Positions 32,231 to 41,805 of a stretch of DNA of 64,000 bases are shown here, piece by piece (position 1 is the first letter of the stretch; each line of letters starts with the position of its first letter). The notes under the pieces were generated by a model. It was not told the origin of the DNA. It made no database searches and saw only the letters and a program-made list of their open reading frames with translations. The translations under genes were made by a program, and so were the position numbers. This stretch comes from Legionella rubrilucens. GTDB taxonomy: Bacteria > Pseudomonadota > Gammaproteobacteria > Legionellales > Legionellaceae. The stretch spans positions 353,624 to 417,623 of the forward strand of contig NZ_LNYT01000020.1 of NCBI RefSeq assembly GCF_001468125.1, in the 5' to 3' direction.

Positions 32231-33868
32231 TTAGAGCGAATCCAGCGATTCATTGAAGGCAACAACCTGATTTCTGCCATTGTGTTTGGCGATGTACAAG
32301 GCTTTATCCGCGGCATTAATCAAGGGTTGAACGTCCCTGACCGGCGGGCAGCAGGCAATGCCCACGCTGAGCGTGACCACGAAATGGTGATTGTTGGCTT
32401 CAAATTGCAACTGGGATACCTGGTGACGAAAATTGTCGCAGATGCGAATGGCATGCGCCTGCTGCACTTCAGGCAGGACGACAGCAAACTCCTCACCGCC
32501 ATAACGGCCGATGATGTCTGAACGTCGAAAGGAATTCTGCAGCAGAATGGCAATTTTACGGATGACCTGATCGCCGACCGGGTGGCCAAAATTATCGTTG
32601 ATTAATTTAAAATGATCGATATCCAGCATGGCAAACGACAGGGGCTTTTTATTACGCTGCGCACGCGACACTTCATTTTCAAGACGCTGGATAATGTTGG
32701 TGTGGTTATAAAGCCCGGTAAAGCTGTCTTTGACCATGAGTGATCCAAGTACTCGGGCCCGTTTGGCACGGGACGTCAGAACATGAATCAAATCCTGAGG
32801 CTCCACGGGTTTTAACAGGAAATCATCACCGCCCAAGTTTAAAGCGGACAATTGTTTGACGCGATCGCCTTCGCTGGAGAGAAAAACAATGGGGATGCCT
32901 GTGTATTGCGGTTCCTGACGCAGCAGGACGGCCAGTTCAAGGCCCGTGCATTCCGGCATATAGATATCCATAAGCAGCAAATCCGGTTGAAAATCTTCAA
33001 TGGATTCAATCAGTGCCAGCGGGTTGGTAATAAAGCGCGCCTCCATGCCGGCTTCTTTTAAAATCAGGGCATAGTATTCTGCAACCGAGATCGAGTCATC
33101 AATGATGAGGATGCGGTAAGGCTCCCGCGGCTGGCCGATGGTGATTTGAATTAATTTTTTAGCCAGCAGAAAAGGATCAAGGGGTTTTTGATAAAAATCC
33201 GTGCTGCCAAGACGGATGGCTTTAAGCCGGGTTAGGATATCCCCTTGACCCGCTAAGCAAAACAAGGGAATAGACCGTTTAAATTGGCTTAAGAAGTCGG
33301 TTAGGAATTCGGTCTCTTTCTCTTTCAGTGAATCCAGATCAATGAGGATGGCTGCGGGGATCTTTTTTTCAATCATGTCTTTGAGCGACGCTGCCTGAGT
33401 GATTTTGAGTAATTTTAAATCGGATTCCTCCAGATTTTTTTTTAATTCTTGAGCGAGAGAATCGCTATTGCCTAATAAATACACCAGCAATTCCTGAGGC
33501 TTTTTTGCAACCTTCACCGGACCCGGGGAAGGGGCTTCAGCGATACAGTCAGTCAGGATCAATTCCAGGTATTTCAGTAATTGTTCTATCTCGCGTTGTT
33601 CGTTCAACGAAAGAGGATCATGGCGCTCCAGCAGAGATTTTAAATACACCTCCAGCGAACGGGCGGCTTTTCCCAATTCGGTGTAGCCATAGGTGCCTGC
33701 CGAGCCGCACAGGCTGTGAACATTGCGATGAAAATCAATCAGACGTGCTTTATCCCAGTCTTTCAGCAAAGCGGTCCATTCCTCCCGCAGTTTCTCAATT
33801 TTACCGGGCAGGCTCTGGCGATACATTGCAAATAACGCGTTTAACTTATGCTGTACATCCTCTTTCAT
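32231..33868 (-). CDS. Hpt-REC-REC-GGDEF diguanylate cyclase
   Basis: This signalling output protein has about 545 residues. ATG 33868 overlaps the upstream receiver gene stop as ATGA; 33883 is a longer alternative. Order: an Hpt domain (HSLCGSAGTYGY with the phospho-accepting His near residue 51), a receiver whose LIDLDSL keeps the Asp, a second receiver (RILIIDDS, LLMDIYMPE, LKPVEP) that is complete, and a GGDEF domain with active-site GGEEF near residue 457 and an inhibitory site RRSD five residues before it. It should make cyclic di-GMP when phosphorylated and feel product inhibition. It is the last gene of a three-gene overlapping operon with its likely kinase. Confidence 0.9.
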   Translation of the reverse strand: MKEDVQHKLNALFAMYRQSLPGKIEKLREEWTALLKDWDKARLIDFHRNVHSLCGSAGTYGYTELGKAARSLEVYLKSLLERHDPLSLNEQREIEQLLKYLELILTDCIAEAPSPGPVKVAKKPQELLVYLLGNSDSLAQELKKNLEESDLKLLKITQAASLKDMIEKKIPAAILIDLDSLKEKETEFLTDFLSQFKRSIPLFCLAGQGDILTRLKAIRLGSTDFYQKPLDPFLLAKKLIQITIGQPREPYRILIIDDSISVAEYYALILKEAGMEARFITNPLALIESIEDFQPDLLLMDIYMPECTGLELAVLLRQEPQYTGIPIVFLSSEGDRVKQLSALNLGGDDFLLKPVEPQDLIHVLTSRAKRARVLGSLMVKDSFTGLYNHTNIIQRLENEVSRAQRNKKPLSFAMLDIDHFKLINDNFGHPVGDQVIRKIAILLQNSFRRSDIIGRYGGEEFAVVLPEVQQAHAIRICDNFRHQVSQLQFEANNHHFVVTLSVGIACCPPVRDVQPLINAADKALYIAKHNGRNQVVAFNESLDSL

Positions 33869-34254
33869 GCCTGTCTTTCCCACGCCGATTTAATCTTATC
33901 GGCCAATGTCATCGGATCAAAGGGTTTGGAGATTACTTCCAGCGCGCCCATGGCCATGTAGTGTTGTATTTCTTCGCTTTGTATTTTTGCGGTCATGAAG
34001 ATCGCTGGAATTTGCACATAACCTGGCATTTTACGCAGTTCGCTTAAAGCCGTTGGGCCATCCATGCCAGGCATCATCACGTCGAGAAGCAATAAATCAG
34101 GCTCGGTCTCTTTGGCCGCTTTAAGGACATCAAAGCCGTTGGTGCAATAAATCACCTCAAAGCCACCTAAATCTTCCAGCGCGATTTGCGCGATTTCCCG
34201 GATATCTGACTCGTCCTCGGCATAAAGAATGGTATTAAGAGTTTTGCTGGACAT
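33865..34254 (-). CDS. Single-domain response regulator
   Basis: This is a 129-residue CheY-like receiver with no output domain. The acidic pocket is AEDESD, the phospho-acceptor Asp lies in LLLLDVMMPGMDGP, the Thr/Ser switch in FMTAKI and the Lys in SKPFDP; all are present. It starts at ATG 34254, inside the end of the hybrid kinase gene (20-base overlap), with AAGGAAG as ribosome site, and overlaps the downstream GGDEF gene. It probably shuttles phosphate between the kinase and the Hpt domain. Confidence 0.92.
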   Translation of the reverse strand: MSSKTLNTILYAEDESDIREIAQIALEDLGGFEVIYCTNGFDVLKAAKETEPDLLLLDVMMPGMDGPTALSELRKMPGYVQIPAIFMTAKIQSEEIQHYMAMGALEVISKPFDPMTLADKIKSAWERQA

Positions 34255-36922
34255 AGTGATCTTCCTTTAAGGGTTCAGGAAACAGATTCTTAATTTTGGT
34301 CAACAATTCATTATTGGTGATTTTTGATTTCACCAGCGCATCGATGACATAGCGCGAGAAATCCTTATCCAGTTCGGTCGCCGAGTAGACAATGACTGGT
34401 ATCTGGCGCTGGGCAAGCAAAGGCAGCAACGAACTGCCATTGCCATCAGGCAGGAGGAGATCAAGAATCACGGCATCCACCTTGGTTTGCAGCAATTGGG
34501 CCTTGGCTTTTTTAAGGGTATCCACTGCAATAAGATTGACTGTTTTACTTAAGACCTCGTGAATGATTTTCTGGGTATCGGCATCATCTTCAATGTGTAA
34601 AACCACCGGCAGACTGCTTGATTGCGGATGGTGAATGCGCGAAATGGCCTGCGTTAACTTGCCAAAATTGATGGGTTTCTCCAGCCAGTCAATGACGGAG
34701 AGAGCATCGCCATTAATGATTGCCTGGCCTGTTTCGGCGATGATGGAGAGGACAATAATGGGTAGATCATGGGTTTTCGGCGAATTGCGCAATTCACGGA
34801 TAAACGTAATGCCATCCTGGTCTGGCAGGATTAAATCAAGCAGAATGGCCTCATAATTGTGTTTTTCGAGCAGCACTTTGGCCTCACCCACAGAACCGGC
34901 GATGTCGCATTGCCAACCGGAAGCCTCCATAAGCAGGCTTAGATACTTCGCCTGATCCAGGTCATCTTCGCAGATTAAAAACCGTTTCTCATCGGTGGCA
35001 GGCGTACTGCTTTCTCGCACCGGCACGTAAGCGCTGCTTGGCAAATCGAAGTAGAAGGTCGTGCCCTCACCCGGCTGGCTGCTGAAATTGATGCTGCCCC
35101 CAAGCTTCTCAATAATGATTTTACTGATACTCAAACCTAAGCCGGTACCGCTTTTTCCGCGTGTGGAGGAGGAATCAGCCTGAGAAAATTTCTGAAAAAT
35201 CCGGGGCTGAAATTCAAGTGGAATGCCTGAACCCTGATCGGCCACAGAAACCCGGACCTGCTGATCGTGGGTTGAGAGTGAAATCGAGACTTTACCGCCC
35301 TGATTGGAAAATTTGACGGCATTGGAAATTAAATTGGCCAGAACCTGCATGAGGCGGTGCGGGTCGGCCTGGACATAGGTATCAGGCAGGCTGTCTTTCA
35401 GTTCGATGTCGATGCCGTATTTTTCCCCATAGGTTTTGTTGGCAATGATGGCTTCGTTGACCAGTTTGTTTAATTCCACGGACTGGATGTCAAACTCCAT
35501 CTTGCCGCTTTCGATTTTCTCCATGTCGAGGATGTCGTTAATCAGCAACAACAGGCGTTCACAGTTTTTGTTGGCGATGTCCAGCAGTTTTTTGGCCTTA
35601 TCGGAAAAATCCCCCACGGTGCCGCCCATGATTAAACCCAGTGAGCCTAAAATGGACGTCAGCGGTGTTCTTAATTCATGGCTGACCACGGAGACAAATT
35701 CGCTTTTGATTTTTTCAGTCTGTTTCAGTTCGGTGATGTCATGAATGGCGATCACCGCGCCTAAGGTATAGCCGTCTTCGCGGATAATGGGTTGCCCGTC
35801 GATAACCACGTTGCGCGAGATGCCGTTTCTGAATCGAAGCAGAAGTTCCTTGCCATGGATGCGTTGGCCTCGCAGGGCCTGATAAAGCGGCGTGTCTTCC
35901 ACTGCAAGGGGGGTATCCTTGTTCAATTCATACAGTTCAAAATAATCGGTCTGCTCCATCGCCTGCGAGTTGGGTTTCATGTCGCCGACAAATTTGTGCA
36001 GGGCCTGGTTAAACACCGTAATTCTGCCCTGAGCGTCGCAGGCGATGATGCCGTCATCCAGGTTATTGAGCATGACATTGAGGAATTCTTTTTCATTTTG
36101 TATAACATTGAGCATTTTTCGATAGTAGGTCGACACGGTGAGTGCAAGGACAATAATCAAGCTGGTGACCCCGGCAATAAAGAGGGCCATCCAGGTAGGA
36201 TGGATGGTGGTGGTGTGCTCCATGTTCATGCCGGCTAAGGGTGTAAACAGCGCCGCGGCCATGCCGGTGTAATGCATGCCGCATATGGCGATACCCATGA
36301 CCAGGGCGCTGCCTGTTTTAAAGAGCACTTGCTGCTTCCCAGAGCGTTTTGTGCTCTCAATGGTCAACCACAGGGCCGCTTCCGAGGCAAAAAGGGCAAT
36401 CAGAATGGAAAGAATAAATAAGCCGGGAAGGTATTGAATATTGACATGGGTTTTCATCCCCTCCATGCCCATGTAATGCATGGTGGCAATGGCCAATCCA
36501 ATGAGAACGCCACCTTTGGCCACCTCGGCAAAGGGGCGTTTCTGATCCTTTAAGATATACAGGGCAAAGGCTGAGGCAGCGATGGCAACCAGCATGGATG
36601 AAATAGTCCATATCAGTTCGTAACTCATGGGCATCGCCATGATGAAGGCGAGCATGCCGATAAAATGCATGGACCAGATGCCAGCGCCCATGGCAAAGGC
36701 GCCGCCTGTGATCCAGTAAACTTTATATTGCGGCGATTTTTCCGCGCGAAGCCGGCCCACAAAGTCAAGGGCAACATAAGACGCTAAAACGGCAATGACA
36801 TAGGATAAAACAACGAGTTTCAGATCATAGCGGCCCGTTAATAGATTGTCAGGCAGAGGGCCTGTGTGGAACCAGTTCAAGTCCGTTTTCATAGTCATCT
36901 CTACTGTGGCTGGCCTCATCAT
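34235..36922 (-). CDS. MHYT-domain hybrid sensor histidine kinase
   Basis: This inner-membrane protein has about 895 residues. Residues 30-265 are an MHYT sensor with seven TM segments and the repeated motifs MHFIGM, MHYMGM and MHYTGM, thought to bind copper and sense O2, CO or NO. A PAS domain (about 280-400) follows, then HisKA with the phospho-accepting His415 in SHELRTPLTSILG, an HATPase (NLISNAVKFSNQGGKVSIS, DQGSGIP, GTGLGLSIS) and two C-terminal receivers (ICEDDLDQ with LLDLILPDQDG; HIEDDADT with ILDLLLPDGNG). In-frame starts at 36892 (MTMKTDL) or 36886 (MKTDL) are as likely as 36922. It is first in the operon with the receiver and GGDEF genes. Confidence 0.92.
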   Translation of the reverse strand: MMRPATVEMTMKTDLNWFHTGPLPDNLLTGRYDLKLVVLSYVIAVLASYVALDFVGRLRAEKSPQYKVYWITGGAFAMGAGIWSMHFIGMLAFIMAMPMSYELIWTISSMLVAIAASAFALYILKDQKRPFAEVAKGGVLIGLAIATMHYMGMEGMKTHVNIQYLPGLFILSILIALFASEAALWLTIESTKRSGKQQVLFKTGSALVMGIAICGMHYTGMAAALFTPLAGMNMEHTTTIHPTWMALFIAGVTSLIIVLALTVSTYYRKMLNVIQNEKEFLNVMLNNLDDGIIACDAQGRITVFNQALHKFVGDMKPNSQAMEQTDYFELYELNKDTPLAVEDTPLYQALRGQRIHGKELLLRFRNGISRNVVIDGQPIIREDGYTLGAVIAIHDITELKQTEKIKSEFVSVVSHELRTPLTSILGSLGLIMGGTVGDFSDKAKKLLDIANKNCERLLLLINDILDMEKIESGKMEFDIQSVELNKLVNEAIIANKTYGEKYGIDIELKDSLPDTYVQADPHRLMQVLANLISNAVKFSNQGGKVSISLSTHDQQVRVSVADQGSGIPLEFQPRIFQKFSQADSSSTRGKSGTGLGLSISKIIIEKLGGSINFSSQPGEGTTFYFDLPSSAYVPVRESSTPATDEKRFLICEDDLDQAKYLSLLMEASGWQCDIAGSVGEAKVLLEKHNYEAILLDLILPDQDGITFIRELRNSPKTHDLPIIVLSIIAETGQAIINGDALSVIDWLEKPINFGKLTQAISRIHHPQSSSLPVVLHIEDDADTQKIIHEVLSKTVNLIAVDTLKKAKAQLLQTKVDAVILDLLLPDGNGSSLLPLLAQRQIPVIVYSATELDKDFSRYVIDALVKSKITNNELLTKIKNLFPEPLKEDHYVQQNS

Positions 36923-36997
36923 GAAACCATTCTGCTTTTTTTAGTATAGCTATTTTCCAAGTGGATGAATAATTGCTCGTTATTCTTTCACCTGCCC

Positions 36998-38146
36998 TTA
37001 TTGTATGGCTTGAATGAGATAAATAATACCATTGTAGTCATCTGACAAATAAAGTTCCCCTGTTTTGCCTTCCACCACGTGTACCGGCCTGCCCATGACT
37101 TTTCCATCCTTTAAAAAACCGGTTATGAAATCTTCTTCAGTCATGTGCCCTCCTTCCAGGGTGAGCATCACCACTTTATAACCGACTTTCACGGAGCTGT
37201 TCCAGGAGCCATGCAAGGCCACTAAGGCTTTGCCGTACCAGGGGGATTGCCGGTTTTTAATGAAAGTCAGGCCCAACGGCGCCTGGTGTGCGCCAAATTC
37301 AAACACGGGGGGGAGGGACTGTTTAATCTGTTGCTCATGCCCCTGACCGTAGGTGGGATCGGGGACGCGGTTGCCGTTGGCATAGGGCCAGCCATAAAAC
37401 TGATCTTCTAAAATGGCATTGAGTTCCTCAGGGGGAAAATGATCGCCTAATAAATCGCGTCCATTTTCAGTGGCGTAGAGTTTACCATCCTCAGGCGACC
37501 AGTCAAAACCCACGGAATTACGCAGACCCCGCGCATAAATGCTCAGTTGCGACTCGCCGGGCTTAAAACGGCTGATGGTGGCACGCAGCGGATTTTTTTC
37601 AAGACAGGCATTGCAGGAGGAGCCGATAGCGACATAAGCGTAGCCGTCAGGTCCAAATCGAATCGTGCGCGTCCAGTGCCCGCTGCCGGAAGGTATGCCG
37701 GTAATGAGTCGCTTATAATTCCCGACGGTAGTTCCTTTGTCTTCCTGAAAGGCAATACGCCCAATCGCGTTTTCCTCAGCCACGTACAGATAACCGTCAT
37801 GAACGTCCATGCTGTGCGGTTTTTGCAGGCCTGAAACCAATACCCGGCGCTGTAGTGGTTGTTGATAGGGGATTAGAAGCACACGGCCTTTAAAGGGTTC
37901 GCTGACCAGTAAATCGCCTGCGCTGGTGATGTGCATAAAGCGCGGATTTTCAAGACCCTTGATGTAGGGTTTAATTGTAACCTGGGCTTTTGAGGCAAGT
38001 GCTGTGGGGCTTGTTTTTAAAAAAGAAAAAGAACTGCCAAATAATTCCCCCAGGGCAATATTAAATCCCAGCCATGGCATGCTTAAATAAATCAGGCCGC
38101 AAAGGCTGAGCGCGACCAGTGAAACGACCAGCAGTTTCTTCATCAA
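36998..38146 (-). CDS. Sorbosone-dehydrogenase-like beta-propeller protein
   Basis: This 382-residue exported or membrane-anchored protein (N-terminal hydrophobic segment KKLLVVSLVALSLCGLIYLS) has a six-bladed propeller of the PQQ-dependent sugar (L-sorbosone) dehydrogenase family. Seen are KGLENPRFMHITSAGDLLVSEP, TIRFGPDGYAYVAIGSSCNAC, ATISRFKPGESQLSIYARGLRN, YGWPYANGNRVPD and ALVALHGSWNSS, all typical. Substrate in this organism is unknown; PQQ use is not certain because many members lack a demonstrated activity. It is followed at 76 bases by the MHYT operon but a separate promoter is possible. Confidence 0.8.
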   Translation of the reverse strand: MMKKLLVVSLVALSLCGLIYLSMPWLGFNIALGELFGSSFSFLKTSPTALASKAQVTIKPYIKGLENPRFMHITSAGDLLVSEPFKGRVLLIPYQQPLQRRVLVSGLQKPHSMDVHDGYLYVAEENAIGRIAFQEDKGTTVGNYKRLITGIPSGSGHWTRTIRFGPDGYAYVAIGSSCNACLEKNPLRATISRFKPGESQLSIYARGLRNSVGFDWSPEDGKLYATENGRDLLGDHFPPEELNAILEDQFYGWPYANGNRVPDPTYGQGHEQQIKQSLPPVFEFGAHQAPLGLTFIKNRQSPWYGKALVALHGSWNSSVKVGYKVVMLTLEGGHMTEEDFITGFLKDGKVMGRPVHVVEGKTGELYLSDDYNGIIYLIQAIQ

Positions 38147-38187
38147 TGCCCTCTTTATAATCGGTTAGAACCGGGGCTGTTAAATCC

Positions 38188-38412
38188 TTATCCTTTAGAG
38201 GATCGCGGATCGTGCCCGTGGCTGTCTTTAGCGGCTATTTGCCCGTTTTTGTTATGAATCACCAGTTCAGACTGTGCGCTTCGGCTCATGATTCTTGCCT
38301 GATTTACCGCTTCTTTTTTAGTCGAATAATGGCCAAGAGTTGACTGAACATTGGGTTTTTTAATATCCCAACCGCCTTTGGCATTGGGTACGACATGGTG
38401 CTCATTTCGCAT
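38188..38412 (-). CDS. DUF2188 small protein
   Basis: This is a 74-residue cytoplasmic protein. HHVVPNAKGGWDIKKPN, then STKKEAVNQARIMSRSAQSELVIHNKNGQI, is the full DUF2188 pattern, a short beta-beta-alpha-beta domain of unknown function seen in many proteobacteria, often stress-linked. The tail DSHGHDPRSSKG is normal for the family. It lies 41 bases upstream of the propeller gene on the same strand. Confidence 0.85.
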   Translation of the reverse strand: MRNEHHVVPNAKGGWDIKKPNVQSTLGHYSTKKEAVNQARIMSRSAQSELVIHNKNGQIAAKDSHGHDPRSSKG

Positions 38413-38547
38413 GAGAGTCTCCCTGCTTAATCATGGATTGGACTTTTCATGAACAGTATAGTCAAGCCCGTTTAAAACGTCAGAAAACCTTACTGATCAT
38501 CACAACGACGTTTTGACCAAGGTGGTCATTAATAATTCAGCTATACT

Positions 38548-40740
38548 ATGCAAAGGATTATTGAATTCGAAGAATCAGGGATGAACCAGAATTCAAGCAC
38601 ATATTCGTCTTTTGCCGTTTCGTTTTTAAAAAATACGCGGCTGAATCGAGGTGTTCTGAATGCCATCTTCATTATGGCGGTCGCTGTGTTGTTGTTTATC
38701 AGCATCACGTCCTACAGGCAGGTTAATAACTTAATCACCGACAGTCAATGGGTGAATCACACCCATCGAGTCATTCAAAATGTGGAATCCACCCTGTACG
38801 GCATGGTGGATGCGGAATCACGCCAGAGAGCTTATCTGTTAACCGGATCATCCCTGCTTTTAGCTGACATCGATGTTATCAAAACGACGCTGACTGCCGA
38901 ATTAAACAGACTGGACAGGTTAACAAAGGATAACCCGGAGCAAAATCAGCGGGTGAAGCAGTATATCCATTTAATTGACGAGCGATTGAATCTGTTGAAT
39001 CAGGTCATGCAGCTCAAAGCCGGGGAAGGCATGACCACGCCTTCAGCGGTCAGCCTCATGAATCAAAGCCAGGATTTTTCCAACCGGGTGAAAAGCATGG
39101 GCCAGGAAATTAAGGCGGTGGAATTGATTTTGCTGCGGGAAAGAAATGCCACCGTCTTGGAAAATGCCAACATCACCAGTTTCATTCTTATCTGCGGCAG
39201 TTTATTGAGCATGTTGTTTTTAATTGTGGCCTTTATTCTGGCTAATATTGAGCTTCTGACCCGCAAGCAGACGGAAGATCACAACCACCACATTCGCCTG
39301 CGTCTGAAAAAAATCATTGAAAGCGCAAGCGACATGATTGCCGCGTTTGATAAAGACGGGCGTTTAATCATTTTCAATGAAGCTTATCAACGTGAATTTA
39401 AACGTCTTTTTGACAAATCACTAACCCTGCACATGTCGTTGGATGAGGCATTGAGTGACGTGCCTGAACCAAAATCGATCATGGCTGAGCAGTGGAAGCA
39501 ATCACTCCATGGCAATGACGGCCTGACGAATGCGGAATTTATGAATGGCGCGGAAAAAAACATTTATGAAATGAGCTCCAGTTTAATTCAGGACGAGGAC
39601 AATGAAATTAATGGGGTAGTGCACAGTATCCGAAACATCACCAAACGGGTGCAGGAGCATACGGAATTGCAGCGCTCGTATGAGCAATTGGCTGAAGGAA
39701 TGAAGGAATTGCAGGATAAAAACCAGCAGATTACCCTTCTGGTGGAAATGAGCGACATCATGCTTGCCTGCAATACACAGGAAGAATTGAGCGTGGTAAT
39801 GGCCAAATACGCCGAGCGACTGTTGACCTTTTCAGGCGGTTACCTTTTCATTATGCACCCGTCGAAAAACTACCTTGAGAAAGCCTGCGATTGGGGCAAT
39901 CCCGCCACCCATGAAGTCACGTTTACGCCGGATCAATGCTGGGCCATTCGTCTGGGACGTATCCATCAGGGCAGTTCATCCCTGCATGATTTGATGTGTA
40001 CCCACATTAAGGCCATGGACAATCCTTCCCGCGTGCTCTGTGTGCCGCTGATGGCACAGAACGACATTTACGGCCTGCTGTACATGGAGGTGTCCCCCGG
40101 TATTGCTCCATTGGCCGATGAAAATCAACGGCTGCTGATTACCGCGTTTGCTGAACTTACTGCGCTCGCTTTGGCCAATGTCCGCCTGAGGGAAAATTTA
40201 CGCTATCAATCCATTCGCGACCCGCTTACCGGTTTGTACAACCGCCGATACCTCGAAGACTTTTTATTCAAACAGTTGCATCAGGCTGAACGCAGTAAAT
40301 TGTCGTTTGCCGTGTTGATGCTTGACCTTGATCACTTTAAAAAAATTAATGATACCTACGGTCATGATGCCGGCGATTCGGTTTTAAAAGAATTAGGTCA
40401 AATTTTATACGAAGACATTCGTTTGGGCGATATTGCCGCGCGCTTTGGAGGAGAGGAATTCATTGTCATGCTGTATGACATCGAGAAAGAGGCCGCACTG
40501 ACGCGTGCTGAAGCGCTGCGTAATCATGTGGCTACCGTAAGGCCTAAATACGGGGCGCAGCAGGTGGGGCATATCACGGTATCGATTGGCGTGGCCATGT
40601 ACCCTGAAGATGGCAAAACCCCGTCGCAATTAATTGAAGCGGCTGATAAAGCCTTGTACCTTGCGAAAAGCCGCGGTAGAAATCGGGTGGTGATGTATTC
40701 CGACAGGGAGGAGGAGACAGAGCATACCCGGAAAACCTGA
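38548..40740 (+). CDS. CHASE3-PAS-GAF-GGDEF diguanylate cyclase
   Basis: This inner-membrane protein has about 730 residues. TM1 (NAIFIMAVAVLLFISITSYR) and TM2 (ITSFILICGSLLSMLFLIVAFIL) enclose a periplasmic CHASE3 sensor with ESRQRAYLLTGS. A PAS domain (about 250-370), a coiled linker, a GAF domain (about 400-545) and GGDEF follow. The active site GGEEF is at residues 634-638 with RLGD inhibitory site five residues earlier, so cyclic di-GMP synthesis with product inhibition is expected. The start could also be ATG 38581. It is transcribed alone. The senses of the GAF and CHASE3 parts are unknown. Confidence 0.9.
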   Translation: MQRIIEFEESGMNQNSSTYSSFAVSFLKNTRLNRGVLNAIFIMAVAVLLFISITSYRQVNNLITDSQWVNHTHRVIQNVESTLYGMVDAESRQRAYLLTGSSLLLADIDVIKTTLTAELNRLDRLTKDNPEQNQRVKQYIHLIDERLNLLNQVMQLKAGEGMTTPSAVSLMNQSQDFSNRVKSMGQEIKAVELILLRERNATVLENANITSFILICGSLLSMLFLIVAFILANIELLTRKQTEDHNHHIRLRLKKIIESASDMIAAFDKDGRLIIFNEAYQREFKRLFDKSLTLHMSLDEALSDVPEPKSIMAEQWKQSLHGNDGLTNAEFMNGAEKNIYEMSSSLIQDEDNEINGVVHSIRNITKRVQEHTELQRSYEQLAEGMKELQDKNQQITLLVEMSDIMLACNTQEELSVVMAKYAERLLTFSGGYLFIMHPSKNYLEKACDWGNPATHEVTFTPDQCWAIRLGRIHQGSSSLHDLMCTHIKAMDNPSRVLCVPLMAQNDIYGLLYMEVSPGIAPLADENQRLLITAFAELTALALANVRLRENLRYQSIRDPLTGLYNRRYLEDFLFKQLHQAERSKLSFAVLMLDLDHFKKINDTYGHDAGDSVLKELGQILYEDIRLGDIAARFGGEEFIVMLYDIEKEAALTRAEALRNHVATVRPKYGAQQVGHITVSIGVAMYPEDGKTPSQLIEAADKALYLAKSRGRNRVVMYSDREEETEHTRKT

Positions 40741-40749
40741 ACCTGCCGG

Positions 40750-41202
40750 TTAATAATCATTTATTTTTAACGACAGACTCTGAATGAGGAATGGCGATTT
40801 TGATTTTACCATGGTGCTCGCAGGTACCACCAGGAGTGAAAAATCGATAATAATTGACAGCTCCGGTATTTGATACGATTGATTGATTCGCCAGCATTGG
40901 GATGTACCACAGGGTCCGGAGGCTGTGATGCGGGCATGGGTGAGGGGTTTGGGGTGAAGAATGAGTTTTTTAGCTTTAATGAGTTCAAGTCTGTCCCTGA
41001 AAAAATGGTTCATTGGCCACCAGGCGGCAGGGTAGTAATTTCGTTTCACCTTGTCGATGTCGGCCGGGGTGTCGCCATAACTGGCAGACAGGGTGTCCAT
41101 CAGGGTTTGCTGTACCCAGGCCGTGACATTGTGGGGACCTGTTTTGGCATGGGCGCAAAAAAGGAGGAACAGCACAATAAAGGCCATTAACTTGTGGTTC
41201 AC
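40750..41202 (-). CDS. IcmL-like (DotI/IcmL family) exported protein
   Basis: This is a 150-residue protein. A signal peptide (MNHKLMAFIVLFLLFCAHA) is followed by a domain like the periplasmic part of IcmL/DotI: VTAWVQQTLMDTLSASYGDTPADIDKVKRNYYP, then FRDRLELIKAKKLILHPKPL and WRINQSYQI. True IcmL has a TM anchor and is part of the Dot/Icm core; Legionella genomes hold several short free-standing IcmL-like paralogues of unknown role. Here no other dot/icm gene is adjacent, so a core function is unlikely. It is convergent with the GGDEF gene, ten bases apart. Confidence 0.7.
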   Translation of the reverse strand: MNHKLMAFIVLFLLFCAHAKTGPHNVTAWVQQTLMDTLSASYGDTPADIDKVKRNYYPAAWWPMNHFFRDRLELIKAKKLILHPKPLTHARITASGPCGTSQCWRINQSYQIPELSIIIDFSLLVVPASTMVKSKSPFLIQSLSLKINDY

Positions 41203-41301
41203 AATTCAAATCCTTTTGTTTTGTGATAATTACAAGAATAGCCTATTTTGCACAAGGTTGGTCATGCCGCGCGAGGCCAGCCATCAGCAGCAGGAGAATG
41301 T

Positions 41302-41805
41302 ATGCAGCCTTATGTGATTAAAACGCAAAAGTTAGGGTTACGTCCCATCCGCGAAGAGGATGTGAGGTACCTGGAAGAAATTGACAAGGATCCCGTGGTT
41401 AAAGAATATTTTCCTGAAGGGACGTTAAGCCGGCGTGAAATCAGGGAATTCATTCAGGAAAGCCTTGAAAATCATGAAAATAAAAATTTGCCCTGCTTTG
41501 TGATTTTTCGTTTGAAGGACAGGCGTTTTGTAGGCGAAGCTTATTTTGATCAGCTCGAAAGCGGTGAAATTAAAGTCGGTTACCTGTTCCATCGGCAATT
41601 CTGGAATCGCGGCTATGCCACCGAGGTGTTAAAGGCACTGCTCAATTGGGCGAAAAAAAACATCAAGGCGGATTACATTATTGCCTATGCGGATAAAGAA
41701 AACGTGGCCTCATTCCGCGTCATGCAAAAATGCGGCATGCGGTTTTATAAAGAAGCGCATTTTCTAGGCATGGATTGCAAGTTTTATCGCATTCGCAATC
41801 GCTAG
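41302..41805 (+). CDS. GNAT acetyltransferase, RimJ/RimL type
   Basis: This is a 167-residue acetyltransferase. ATG 41302 follows CAGGAGA and gives the family start QPYVIKTQKLGLRPIREEDV; a longer frame from 41248 is less likely. Further matches are YLFHRQFWNRGYATEVLKALL (acetyl-CoA loop, here with RGYATE) and NVASFRVMQKCGMRF, both classic for RimJ/RimL-type enzymes that acetylate N-terminal amines or small amines. The substrate is unknown. Its end overlaps the stop of argE by four bases on the opposite strand. Confidence 0.85.
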   Translation: MQPYVIKTQKLGLRPIREEDVRYLEEIDKDPVVKEYFPEGTLSRREIREFIQESLENHENKNLPCFVIFRLKDRRFVGEAYFDQLESGEIKVGYLFHRQFWNRGYATEVLKALLNWAKKNIKADYIIAYADKENVASFRVMQKCGMRFYKEAHFLGMDCKFYRIRNR

